Below, piece by piece: positions 44,501-56,141 of a stretch of DNA of 64,000 bases. How positions within the stretch are numbered: position 1 is the stretch's first letter; each line of letters starts with the position of its first letter. The translations under genes and the position numbers were made by a program. The notes under the pieces were generated by a model. That model saw only the letters and a list, made by a program, of their open reading frames with translations, was not told where the DNA came from and did not search any database. Source of the stretch: Leucogyrophana mollusca (Eukaryota > Basidiomycota > Agaricomycetes > Boletales); assembly GCA_021014945.1 (NCBI GenBank), contig MU266426.1, forward strand, positions 1-64,000, written 5' to 3'.

Positions 44501-45641
44501 AAGTTACCTCGAGCGTTTGATGGGCACCTCAACGTACGATGCCAAGGACGGATCTGGCGCTACGTGAGTGGGACTCCGCCATATCACAATCCTTGCTTTC
44601 GCTTTAACGCTCTGCGACAGTGTCGTTAAACTCGTCAAAAACTTCCGGTCACATCCCACAATCTTGAAGTTCCCGAACGAAAGGTTCTATGCTGCCGACT
44701 TGGAGCCTTGCGGTGACAAGAAAGTAATCGACGCTTTCATTGGTTACCCGAAACTACCTTCGAAAAAGTTCCCGATAATATTCCACGCGGTCTCCGGAAA
44801 GGATGATCGGGAAGCCTCATCCCCGTCATTCTTCAATATCGATGAAGTCACGCAAGTAAAAACCTACATCAAGGAGCTTCGCGACGAACGCCGTTTCCGG
44901 ACCAGTAAGCCACTCTCCTCGTATGATGCCTGTGTGAATACTAAGTAGTCTTGCAGCTGATGCAGATATCGGAGTAATCACACCTTATCATGCCCAGTGT
45001 CTCAAGATCCGTACAGCACTGAAGGCAGTTGCTGATGAGGTCAAAGTCGGTAGCGTCGAAGAATTCCAGGGACAGGTGCGTTGGACGTCGAATATATTTG
45101 TGTCTGTGTGACAGCGTTTGCAGGAGCGAAAAGTGATCATCATTTCCACCGTTAGGAGCAGTCGCAATTTCGTCGAGTATGATCTGAAGCATACGCTTGG
45201 ATTTGTAGCGAATCCTCGCCGGTTCAATGGTAACATCATCTACTCGTCGTTTGACAATGTATGACTCTGATGCTTACTCGCAGTCGCAATAACCCGAGCG
45301 CAAGCTTTACTCATAGTGGTCGGCGACCCATCCGTCTTGTCCTTGGACCCCCTCTGGCGATCTTTCTTGAATTATGTCCACCAGAACAGAGGGTGGGCTG
45401 GACCGCCCCCAACTTGGGACACGAGCATTCCAGTGGACGAGAACGGAGGGTTCGATAAGGGTACCCGAGAGACTGGACTGCTTGACATGAACAGCTTCAG
45501 TCGGAGGATAGAAAAGCTTACGCTTTCGCGTGTTCAGGACGAGTCTGACGAAGATGGCGTAGAAGAATCCGATGCTAACGTGGACAGAGAGTGGAGAGAT
45601 GTCGAGTGATAGGGATTACTTACAGCGACATTTACATGTAT
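41179..45641 (+). repeat. inverted segmental duplication, arm 2 (likely source)
   Basis: This arm pairs with the reversed arm at 3,159-7,621, with the same net length (4,463 bp). It starts inside RPT6 at ACTTCGGCCAGG and ends 32 bp after the helicase stop. Its gene context is complete, so it is the probable donor. Confidence 0.9.
42130..45609 (+). CDS. MOV10/SDE3-like zinc-finger SF1 RNA helicase, source copy
   Basis: About 1,030 aa. The start [19 protein letters not shown] opens a CCCH-like finger followed by three C2H2/U1 fingers (for example [23 protein letters not shown]). The MOV10-like beta domain contains [15 protein letters not shown], interrupted by a 49 nt intron (43,286-43,334), then [10 protein letters not shown]. 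The SF1 core has motif [16 protein letters not shown] (near residue 570), Ia [60 protein letters not shown] and [19 protein letters not shown]. The acidic tail ends [13 protein letters not shown]10/SDE3/Armitage helicases assist small-RNA pathways; fungal members are linked to quelling or transposon control by family knowledge only. It has canonical motif Ia and is probably the active copy. Confidence 0.9.
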
Positions 45642-46608
45642 TCTGAAATCTATTCCAACGTTGCTTGATATGCAGGCTCGTACTGCAACCTGCGCGTGCA
45701 AACCTGCCCGATGAGTCTCAACCGTTGATTATATGTATCACTGTGATGTAAGGGCTACCGCTAGACATGTTCACTTGCCTTCGCATAGCTATCCAAGAGC
45801 TCGTGGTACTTACTGTGTGGACAAACTTCCCCGCTCTAAACTGCCCTGCCAGGTGGGAAGACCTTGCCTAACGATGATCATGAGACCTACGAGGGTATCC
45901 GCGGATAGGGAGACGTCGTCGCCAGACTGCTTGCTAATAACACAGGAGGGAAGCATGTCGGCTGATTAATGAATCTCTTCCTCGGTCCACAAGGGGTCAG
46001 TGGAAAGGAGCGCTGAGACTTCGAAAGCTATGAAGACGAGTGGGGCTCGACGGTATTAACAGAGCGGGAGGCAACTGCAAGTTGGTAGGCATACGTAGCT
46101 GTAGTCTGTTGTCTGGAGGATGCATACAGGGAAGGAGGATTAACCTATACCACAATTCCAGATAAAAATGCAGCAAGGACGGTAGAGCAGCTTGCCGTGC
46201 TTCTTCCGGATTCTGCTCGAGTCATTTGAGGTAAAGCGGTCATAGAGCGACCTGCAACTACAGTCAGCGACATGCTTCGGAGATGTCTCGCTGGTCACCT
46301 GGGTCAATCGTATTATTCTTGGATATACTATACTGCGATACTTACACGCTCCGCAGTTATCATGCCCATGGATCCAGCTGGGGATCCCATTTCCCCATCT
46401 TTACTTTTGCAGTGCTGGGGCTATAGGCGCTTGAGCGCTGGACCTTGGTGGTAAAATAGGAAGATCGAGTCCAGCACGTGGCGGAAAAGGACCTCTGTTG
46501 CAGTGTGCGTGGCAGAGTATTGTCTGATTTTCCAACCACCTCACTTGTAACTTCGGCGGTAGGCTACTTTGCTTGCCTGCTCTCGTCGGAAAGGTTGTCT
46601 GCTGTGTG
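45642..46608. other. intergenic region, no gene seen
   Basis: About 970 bp separate the duplication edge from the NIPA-like gene. Short ORFs at 45,733-45,969 (+) and 46,401-46,688 (-) have no features. It probably holds the promoter of the transporter. Confidence 0.5.
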
Positions 46609-48212
46609 ATGGTCGAAGATAAATATATCGGACTTGCGCTTGCAGTCTCTAGTTCATTGGCCATCGGGACAAGCTTCATCATAACCAAGAAGGTCGGTGA
46701 CCTAAATTTCTGGCTGGCTTTCCCGGGAGCTCATGGCTGGCATTAGGGATTGACTGACGCGGGTTCACGGACTTCGACACATACAACTGCCTCTGAAGAT
46801 TATGCATACCTTCGCAATCCAATATGGTGGGCTGGGATCTCCACACGTGAGTCTTCATCGAAAACGCCAAGACCAAGACACCTGTTTGACCTTGATACTC
46901 TTTAGTGGTACTTGGCGAAGGTATAGAACGAGCTCGAACCTCCATGCTTTGTCCAGCTCAATTGTATGTTTACAGTTGCCAATTTCGCGGCATACACATT
47001 CGCTCCGCCCATATTGGTGACACCACTAGGCGCACTGAGTGTACTGATTGGGTGCGTTCAACAAATGTGTTGATTGTCCATTCATTCACGAGTTCTAGGG
47101 CAATACTAGCGTCATTTCTTCTTGGCGAAGAACTCGGTCACCTTGGGCGTACCGGCTGCGCTTTGTGTCTCATTGGGTCCTTGATCATTGTGCTCCATGC
47201 TCCGCCGGACAAGGAGATTCAAACCGTCGATGAAATTTTGCATTATGCAATACAACCGGGTGCGTCAACTGTTTTCCGCGCTACGAGCGGAAGCTAATCA
47301 TGCCTCTAGGCTTTCTAATGTATTGCTTCACTGTCGCCATCTTCTCCTTTGTCATGATATTTGCCGTCGCTCCACGCTACGGCCGGTCCAACCCCTTGGT
47401 CTACATATCCATATGCTCCGTCGTGGGCTCGGTGTCGATTATGGGCGTCAAGGGCTTTGGTGTTGCCGTGAAGCTAACTCTTGGCGGGAGCAACCAGTTC
47501 ACTCATCCAAGTACATATGTATTTGGCATCGTAGTCGTCGGGTGCATTCTCGTACAGATGAATTTCTTCAACAAAGCATTGGATACCTTTTCTACCAACG
47601 TGTATGTCTCCTCCACAGCTACTTACTACTTTGTTTTGACTGGTCATTTGCAGCGTAAACCCCATGTACTACGTGGGGTTCTCCACAGCAACAATTGTTG
47701 CGTCCCTCATTCTCTTCCAGGGATTCAACACGACAGACGGCACGAATACGATCACCCTCCTAGCAGGATTCATCGTCACCTTCCTCGGGGTTCATCTGCT
47801 GAACCTTTCTCGAAACTCTGACCCAATCACTGCCAATGGCCACTCCACGCTGGAAAGTGGGCTCATGAATCCGCGGATGAGCCTGCAAGGGCGCATGTCC
47901 CTCGATGGTTGGGGTGTGTCCGAGGAGAGACCAGACGGAGTTCTTCAATCTGCAGGCCATGGCCGAAGGAGTTCCATATATCGCGCGCAAAGCTCGACGC
48001 TCTTCAACGCTTTTGAAGAAGCGGGGGCGAGAGATGAGGTTCCGCTGTCGCAGCTTCGGGAGAGCGAAGACGAGTATGAGGACGACAGTGATGCGGATGA
48101 ACGGACTCGTTTGAGGACAGAACAGCGGATACGACACGGTGTGTCTAGAAGTCATAGCAATTCCCCAGCGCTGCAGGGCGGTGCGCGGAGCTCACCTCGC
48201 CTGCCGCCATAA
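46609..48212 (+). CDS. NIPA-family magnesium transporter
   Basis: About 420 aa in seven or so exons. MVEDKYIGLALAVSSSLAIG, then TSFIITKK, is the first span of the DUF803/NIPA fold, a relative of the EamA drug/metabolite transporters. Further blocks are YAYLRNPIWWAGIST, VLGEVANFAAYTFAPPILVT, PLGALSVLIG, ILASFLLGEELGHLGRTGCA, then VYISICSVVGSVSIMGVKGF and NPMYYVGFSTATIVASLILF. A total of eight to nine spans is expected. The C-terminal tail of about 130 aa is cytosolic, S/R/D/E-rich (EDEYEDDSDADERTRL) and unlikely to be structured. NIPA proteins carry Mg2+ across the plasma or endosomal membranes. Intron positions were set by matching this order; the short middle exons around 46,800-47,030 are the least certain. 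Confidence 0.88.
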
Positions 48213-48538
48213 ATTTACGTTACTATACCCATTTCATGGACTAAGTACTATCGCTACAATAGATTGGTTGCAACTCATCTGCATTTCCTGGCACCTTTGC
48301 TTCCAACATCGACACGATTACGGCCGGATTATGGCAAAAGTTTGAGCAGCGCCTGAGGAGGTTCCGTGGGAAGTAACTTCCCTTTGCAAACCACAACTAT
48401 ATCTGCTGTTCGGGAATTCTATCGAGCATGTGGTCTCGATGTAGAGTTGCGCCTGCGGGTGGGCATCGATACCGGGTCTTCTTCCCCTCAACCTTCACCC
48501 CCATCATCCGCATCAAACCCCGAGCATCCTTGTCCACC

Positions 48539-51500
48539 ATGGGAGCACCAGGGGCGCAGACTGTCGACACATCGAAACGCCTTGCCAATCTGCGTGAGTT
48601 AATGAAGAAGCCGGAGAACAATGTAAAGGCTTTCGTAGTCCCCAGCGAGGATCAGCGTAAGAACCGACTAAAGTCCTGCCCGTTTTTATTCTTACCTGTA
48701 TGTAGACTCGAGTGAATATCTCGCTCAATGCGACGAGAGGCGGGCGTTCATCTCCGGGTTCAATGGATCTGCAGGTATGCGGTTCCGTGGATGAAGCTAC
48801 TATGAGGAACGACGAACTGACCGAAATGCTACTTATAGGCTGCGCGGTTGTCACGCTGAAAGACGCTTTCCTATTCACAGATGGCCGTTACTTTTTGCAG
48901 GCTGAGCAACAGCTAGATCGGTGCGTATCCCTGTAATCGGCCCCGGTGAAACTCACGAAATACAAAAATTCAGCAACTGGAAACTGATGAAACAAGGCCT
49001 CCTAGGTATGGCAGCCGGAACTACCGTACAAGACCTTGCTGATTTTCGTGCAAGATGTGCCTAGCTGGCAAGATTTCCTATCGAAAGTCAGTCGCGAGGA
49101 TGAATATATTGTTTACCATGTTAATGTCCATTCTTCTTTCCCTAGCATCTAGAACAGGGGACACGGATAGGTGTGGATTCTTCTCTAATCTCTGCAGGTG
49201 AGTCGATGGACCGAGGGAACGATCATGTCTTCACACTTTCCCAGTGGACGCCGAGTCCCTGAAGAAGTCCCTCGAGCCGCGGAAATCCGAGCTTGTTGCT
49301 CTGGAGAAGAATCCTGTCGACGTAGTTTGGGGGACCGAGCGGCCTGAGCGGCCTAAAAACCAGGTGTTCTCATTGGATGTCAAGTTTGCGGGCACGTGAT
49401 TCCAGTGGCCAATTTCACTCTGGGACTGACGGCGCGTTAGGCGAGTCCGCGCAAACTAAACTCGACCGTCTTCGAGAAGAAATGGCCAAGAAGAACGCAG
49501 CCGCTATGGTAGTGACCATGCTCGATGAAGTTGCTTGGCTGTTCAACCTTCGGGGCTCTGACATCGACTTCAACCCAGGTCAGAATTCCGAGATCCTCGA
49601 TGCATTGCCAACATAGCTGACAAATGTTCCTAGTCTTTTTCGCGTACGCTCTGGTCACACCAGATTCCGCTGTACTATTCGTCGACGAGGGACAGATTGA
49701 CGATGAAGTTCGTACCAGCCTCGGTTCCGCAGTGGAGATTCGTTCCTACGAATCTTTCCTGCCCTATCTCAGAGAATTGCCGAGCACCACGAAACTGAGC
49801 AAAGATACTGTAAGCTGGGCTTGACCGCGCTTGACCAGTTTTTTGACCTTCGCTTAATAAGCCTGTCCTTCTTGGCGATAAAACCAGTCTTGCCGTTGCG
49901 GAGGCAGTCGGTTCGGTATATTTTTACAATTGGTGATATTGACTTCGCTCTCATATTGTTTGATATCAGAGCAATGTCGTCATCGTGCCTTCTCCCGTCG
50001 CAGCCATGAAAGCAATCAAGAACGCTACAGAAATCGAAGGGTTCCGCCAGAGCCATATTCGCGATGGTGCGGCGTTGGCTCGTTATTTCGCGTGGCTGGA
50101 AGAGCAGCTGGAGAATGGTGTCGAGCTCAATGAAAGCCAGGGTGCTGATAAACTCGAGCAGTATAGATCGTAAGTGAAAGTTTCTTGTATGGGTGTGCAT
50201 CAACTCACTGCCTGATAGTGAATTGGCCTTGTTCCGTGGTTTATCCTTCCCCACGATATCCTCCACGGGTCCTAATGCTGGTACAGATCTTTTGTAGGGT
50301 TCCCCAGCCGCACGTCTCATTTATCTCCTTGCCATAGCTATCATCCACTATTCGCCCGACCCTGCTGACTGTGCCACCATAACGAAGGACCAGGTATGTT
50401 ACTTTCTTTTGGACGGAAAGGCCCTACTGAGTCCAATGGAAGATTTATTTATGTGATTCCGGAGGTGCGCTTGTTAGAACTCGTGCTGTGACCGCGTTAC
50501 AGATGCACATGAGCTAGGCCAATACTCGGACGGGACAACCGACGTAACCAGGACCTGGGTAGGCGACATTCGCCCCGTCAATACCATCATTACTGACACT
50601 GCTGCAGCACTTTGGTACTCCAACTGCAGAAGAGAAACGAGCGTTCACAAGGGTTCTTCAAGGTCACATCTCGATTGATTCTGCTGTATTTCCGACAGGA
50701 ACTTCTGGTAAATGCTTTATTCACCTATAAAACACCCCTCCTGAGTGCTTCATGGATTTTCCAGGGTACATAATGTAAGTGACCAATCGTTGTTTTGGAC
50801 AGCCGAGTCAACATCACCCCAGCGATTCCTTTGCGCGAAGAGCTTTGTGGCAGGATGGATTGGGTGAGTGATGCCCTTTAACTCAAGCTGCAATTTCATG
50901 TGACGAGCGTCGCTCCCACAGACTATAGGTAAGAGTATTGAGCTTCAAACAATAATGACACAGTCTCACGTCGTGAAGGCACGGCACTGGCCATGGCGTC
51001 GGTCATTTCCTAAACGTTCACGAAGGTGAGAGATGATCTCTTTGCATAATTTGATGCTGGAGCAGGTCTTGAAGGTCCTCATGGAATCGGCACTCGTATA
51101 GGTATGTTCAGCATCTTAGGTGGGCTGCCACGCTTAGCTTACTTTTGTGATATCTAGCCTACAACAGCACATCCTTGAAGGCGGGCATGACTGTTTCCAA
51201 TGGTAAGCGCTTCTATCTGAACTGCAGCATCTGGTGTTCTAGATCACTGCCATAGAACCTGGGTATTACGCCGACGGACGGTTTGGTATCCGAATCGAGA
51301 ATGTGGTCATTGTTCGAGAGGCTGAAACACGTAACAATTTCGGAAATGGATACCTCGGATTTGAGCATGTCACATTGGTCAGTGGTTTTGCTCAGCTTGA
51401 GATGTCGGTATAACGCGAAGCTAACAAATGTGCACTAGTGCCCCATCCAGAAGAAGTTGATAGACTTCTCGATCCTGAGTGTGGAGGAAAGGAACTGGTT

Positions 51501-51615
51501 GAACGCTTATCATGCAGAGACCTTGGAAAAGGTCTCACCATTGCTCTCCAACGACCCGCGCGCTCTGGCGTGGCTGGAAAGGGAGTGCTCACCCACAAGC
51601 GGATTTTGTGTCTGA
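48539..51615 (+). CDS. Xaa-Pro aminopeptidase P (M24B metallopeptidase)
   Basis: About 620 aa from about 20 exons, including a 7 nt micro-exon. The N-terminal creatinase-like domains include [20 protein letters not shown] and [19 protein letters not shown]; a second one contains [17 protein letters not shown]. The M24 pita-bread domain supplies the metal ligands: the two Asp in [20 protein letters not shown] (second is in TTDVTR), His in [16 protein letters not shown], Glu in SNEPGYY and Glu in the final FEHVTL region. The enzyme removes N-terminal residues before proline and needs Mn2+. An upstream in-frame ATG at 48,428 would add 37 basic residues resembling a mitochondrial presequence; I chose 48,539 because it matches the usual cytosolic form. 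One intron (about 49,393-49,440) appears to use a GC donor. Confidence 0.93.
50922..50928 (+). other. 7 nt micro-exon in the aminopeptidase gene
   Basis: ACTATAG is bracketed by a CACAG acceptor and a GTAAGA donor. Including it gives the conserved run [13 protein letters not shown] across three exons. Skipping it removes Tyr-Arg and breaks the frame. Confidence 0.85.
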
Positions 51616-51807
51616 AAACGCGGGACGACGGAAATACAAATGTGATGTTAATTGATTATTTGCAGAATGCTCATGGCGACTGAGTGCGTGAACTTAGGGC
51701 CTTCGTTCAGCCAACTGAGCACTGCACGCACTTCCTAGGCGCTCTTCCTCAAGCCTGGGCGCTTGGGCGTCTATAATTTGAGGTAGTGTCCAGATCCACT
51801 TCTACAA

Positions 51808-54800
51808 ATGGACGATTGTCGTGAGCTTCGATCTTGCTCCGAAGCGCCCATCGACCACTACTTAAGCGCGGTAGATAAGGTGTCCACTGCCCAGCCATTT
51901 CACTCCCCACGCTCATCCTCCATGGAGAGAAAGAAAAATGCCCACTTTATCTCTCTGACGGCGTCTGTGCCAATATTCCAAACTGCAAACTACTACATCA
52001 CACTCGTCGCTGTTCCTGTCAGGCCATAGTAGCGGCGTCTCAACTTGAACAACATCTCCGAGGTCGGAAACATAGTGCTCAGCTCAATAGTCTCCCAGGA
52101 GCTTCACGCTCGAGCGGTCCATCCCTCACGAATGGGCAGGATGCTCTGTCTCCGACCCCCTCCGTGGAAGACGCTGGTATCAGATGCGATGTCTGTCATC
52201 TCTATTTCATATCCTTCGACGCGTACACAACACACCGTCAGGGAACAGCGCACCAAGTGGCTCTCGGTGCACTCTCATTAAACTTCCGTAGGATTCGAAG
52301 AGACTCCCCCCAATCAGCAGCTGCTGAAGACCCGGCACCTGGCACTGGAGATGACCATGGTATCGAGGTATCCCCCGACGTAGACTTTGGGGTGATCGAT
52401 ATCGAGCCCGCACTCCGAAGACCGATGTCCACGCGCCGGACGTTGCGGATAACAATGCACACAGAGGGGCGAGTCGATTTGACCAGCCTTCGACTACAGT
52501 CAACTATCCAACAAGATTCTCTGTTCCCTACCGTCAGGCAAGGTTCATTCCTTTTCGATAGGCTTCAACTAATCGAATTGCTTAGTTTCTCCTGTATACC
52601 TGTCCAAAGATCCAGGGTCGTCCAAAAAGGATACCCTCGCGATATTGTCATTAACTTCAATCCTTCCTACGAAGGCCTCCACCAGGACACGTTGGAGCTC
52701 TGTTTCCGTGGTCACAGGACCGATGAGATTTTTTCTGTCCACAGGCAACTACATGCCATTGTCGGCTCACAGGCAGATCATGAGCGTCTAAAATCGAGAG
52801 GTTCTTATATTAAGCTCAGAAGGGTAAACGCTCGATTTCGAGGTCCTACCATCTCTCCCACAAGGCCACCTGGTTGGACAGCCGTTCAATGGGTGAGGAA
52901 ATTCAAGAAGTTCAAAATCCCTAAATCTCTTGTCAAGGCCAGTCAAGGCCATGACGGGCTCATAAAGTCAACGTTTATGCCTGCTACGTTTGATTTGAAG
53001 ACGTATGGAGACCACTTTGGCGTGTTGCTCTATCTTGAAGAGCTTCAGTTGAGGCATAGTTCAAGTTCTGTCCTCTCCCCATCGTACTCATGGCGCCACC
53101 CAATAGGTTAGAAGCGGAGAAGCTTACCTTAGAGGACGTTGAATTCACGGCCGATTATCCAACCTACAAGTTCGCTCTCTTTGTTTTGCTTTGGCCTCAT
53201 ACAAACTGAACCTTCAACGCGACAGGGTGCCTATTCCCGGCCTGGGAGAAATGCGCCCCTCTGTCCTGATTGGGGATTACATTCTCGTCAAACGGCCTCA
53301 AGATCTACCTGACGACGTATCGTTCAAGGGCCGTGTACACAAAGTTCATCAAGAAGGACTGAGCGTTCATTTCAGCACAGAGTTCAACACGTATAGAGGC
53401 AAGGTCTTTAATGTTCGCTTCCTCGTCAACCACATGCCGTGGCAGAGGATGCATGCTGCTGTGACGACACCTGAAAAACCACAACGCCTTCTGTTCCCGG
53501 AGCCGTCACACGTTCGTGGGGCACGCGTCGTGGTACAGGGCGATACTCTTCCGTTCGAGCCTCTGAACCCTCTCATTGCACAAAATCCGGAGCAGGTACA
53601 AACTGTCGCGGCGATCCTCTCTCAACCTCCAGGGAGCGTGCCATTTGTAATCTTTGGACCGTAAGCACCTTTCCGAAATTCTCTTTTGACATTTTTGAAT
53701 CATTCTACCAGGTTTGGCACAGGGAAAACATCGACGGTCGTCGAGGCGATCCACCAATTACTGAATAAGGATCCTGCTATTCGTATTCTAGCGTGCGCAC
53801 CGAGCAATGCCGCCGCAGACACACTTGCTCGTCTGCTCAATCTTAACCCTGAAGTCCTTTTCAGACTCAACGCAACGTGGCGGAAACCGGAAACTACGCC
53901 GACGATTCTAAGACCGTTCACTTTATTGAACGGCAACGGGTTCTTTGCAATTCCGTCTCTCGAGCGCCTGGAAGGGTTTCGGGTCATAGTCTCCACATGT
54001 GTGTCCGGAGGTGTCCCGTGGGGCATGGGCATGAAGCGAGGCCACTTCAGTCACATCATTATCGACGAGGCGGGCCAGGCGATGGAGCCTGCGGCTGTAA
54101 TTCCCATCTTGACTATGGCGGATGCCCGCACCAACGTGATACTCGCTGGAGACCACCAGCAGCTGGGTCCGATTTGTCATTCACATATTGCGAAAACTCT
54201 CGGTCTTTCCACGAGCTATTTGGCTAGGTTGACTGAACGCCCGATCTACAACTTGGTAACTGGAAGGGGATTGACGTGCGTGTAGTATCACAACAATAGC
54301 TGGCTTTTCACTCACCAATCCAGCAGTGTTGTGAAGTTGCTACAGAACTTCAGAAACCATCCCGCTATCATACGCTTTTCCGACGATACCTTCTACGGTG
54401 GCGAATTAAGCGCGGCGGGAGACCCTTTGGTTATCAACAGTCTTCTCGGGAGCAACCTTGTTCAGAACAACTTCCCAGTCTTATTCCACAGCATCAATGG
54501 TAAAGACGAGCGAGAAACAGGTTCGCCCTCTTACTTTAACATCAGTGACGCTTCAATAGTCAAGCGATACTGCGAGACGTTGGTGCAGAACGACGGAGTT
54601 GGTGAGCAGTGTCCCCCAAATATGCCTGAGACTACATGTTTAGAGCTCGAACAGCACCGGAAGATATTGGGGTCATAACTCCCTACAATGCTCAGCGGTT
54701 GAGGATCGAAGCGCTTCTCGAGGGGAAACTGAGCGGTATCACAGTGGGGACTGTCGAGGAGTTCCAAGGCCAGGTATGTACCACGACGGCGGGCTAGTGC

Positions 54801-55263
54801 TCGCAGTTTTGACAGGTTTTCAGGAAAGACGAGTCATTGTTATTTCTACTGTGAGAAGCAATGACAAACACACCAATGGGACTATACGCCATGCGCTTGG
54901 ATTTGTTTCTGACCCCCGCCGTATGAACGGTCCGTTATCGACTATTCTTATGTGTCCCACTGCTGAATCTTTTGGGCTATAGTGACGTTAACAAGAGCCC
55001 AAGCACTACTCGTTGTCGTCGGGAATCCCCTCGTTCTAGGCCTCGATCCCTTTTGGCGGACGTTTCTTAGCTATGTGCACAGGGGTGGGGGTTGGAGAGG
55101 AACCCCTGACATCGGCTGGGACCCGCACGAGACAGCCCATCCCACGACATCCGATTACCAGCAACGTGCGCAGGCCGACGGGGAGATCCTAGTTCAGAGA
55201 CTTCAATCAGTTGTTGTTGATCCCACAAACCGACTGGCCGCTCCGGAGATCCTGGACGCTTAG
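51808..55263 (+). CDS. third zinc-finger SF1 RNA helicase, older paralogue
   Basis: Same architecture as the two duplicated copies but strongly diverged. The N-terminus has a CCCH-like segment (KCPLYLSDGVCANIPNCKLL, H), a shortened finger (CSCQAIVAASQLEQHLRGRK, H) and a full one (CDVCHLYFISFDAYTTHRQG). The core has motif I GPFGTGKTSTVVEA with an intron inside it, Ia ACAPSNAAAD, II HIIIDEAGQAMEP, III ILAGDHQQLGPI, NFRNHP, V TVEEFQGQ and VI NVTLTRAQALLVVVGNP. The usual second Pro of GPPGTGKT is Phe here. No ATG exists in the finger frame after the stop at 51,876, so I propose a 13 nt first exon at 51,808 (MDDC) joined at 51,894; this start is tentative. It lies 6 kb from the source copy on the same strand, consistent with an old tandem duplication followed by divergence. 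Confidence 0.82.
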
Positions 55264-56141
55264 CCGGCTGGGAGGTTTTGACAATGACTTTTTCATATCC
55301 GCGTCCTCAGGTACTTCCTCTTATCGACAGGGGCCGCACTTACTGATACTCACACAGTTGATAAGTCCGCTCTCGCATGGCAGTTATTCTTGGAGGCCTT
55401 CCTATCTTGATAAATCACTTTGTTCCGAACTCACTTTGCCCCGACTTATCATCAACACAGGTGGCACTCATGCAGACACTGCGGGCGAAAAGGATGTTCT
55501 TACACGTATATACGTTACATTGGTATATGGTGTATGTACCACTTTAGTTGTACAGGGCATGCTATACGTATGCATAAGGCTGCGACGAGCGGAAGGGGGA
55601 GACGAACATCAGGAGGGAGGTTAACGATGTGAATGATAACTAGACCAGATCCATATGGTGCATCTAAATCAAAAAGGACGGGTGCAGACCCTGCCACTAT
55701 TAGTAGAATGTTAGAAAAAAGTGGGAGTGGGCCAGATGAACGAGATGAATAAAAGAGGAGGTTCCTGGGCCTTATATGTGCTACAGCTGCTGGGAAAAGA
55801 AGACAAAAATGTAACGCCGCTCCGTTCCAGAAACAGGGAAAGGGTCGGATAGATGAAAGCGTAAATGGTAAACGAGGAGTCGTAAGGCGTTGAAGAGACG
55901 TCATGAAGTTGGGTTAGGGGGATGGCGTGACGAGTGGCGGACCTGACTGGGCGTAATTTGAAGAGGAAGGGTTGTTGCTGCAAATGCAAGGCCGCTGTGC
56001 AGGCGAAACGGTGGTACTGTCGGTTCCTGATCGCGGATATTGATAGAGTTGCCCGACGATGTATAAGGTGATATAGACAGTTAAACAAGATTGGTGTCCC
56101 ACCCCCATCCAATGAATGGAGTAACGAGAAAGACAACAAGG
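55264..56141. other. region between convergent genes, no gene seen
   Basis: About 880 bp lie between the third helicase (+) and the G alpha gene (-). ORFs at 55,515-55,904 and 55,711-56,139 (-) have low-complexity, UTR-like translation, with many Ser, Phe and Leu. The stretch probably contains both 3' UTRs. Confidence 0.5.

Noticed and set aside
3159..45641. Inverted arms as long terminal inverted repeats of a giant transposon
   Set aside because: The arms contain host genes, the 33.6 kb between them holds ordinary single-copy genes, and no transposase or target-site duplication was seen.
50268..50330. In-frame stop in the aminopeptidase after GPNAG as evidence of a pseudogene
   Set aside because: The stop lies in an intron (GTACAG...CCATAG); joining around it restores [11 protein letters not shown], the family sequence.
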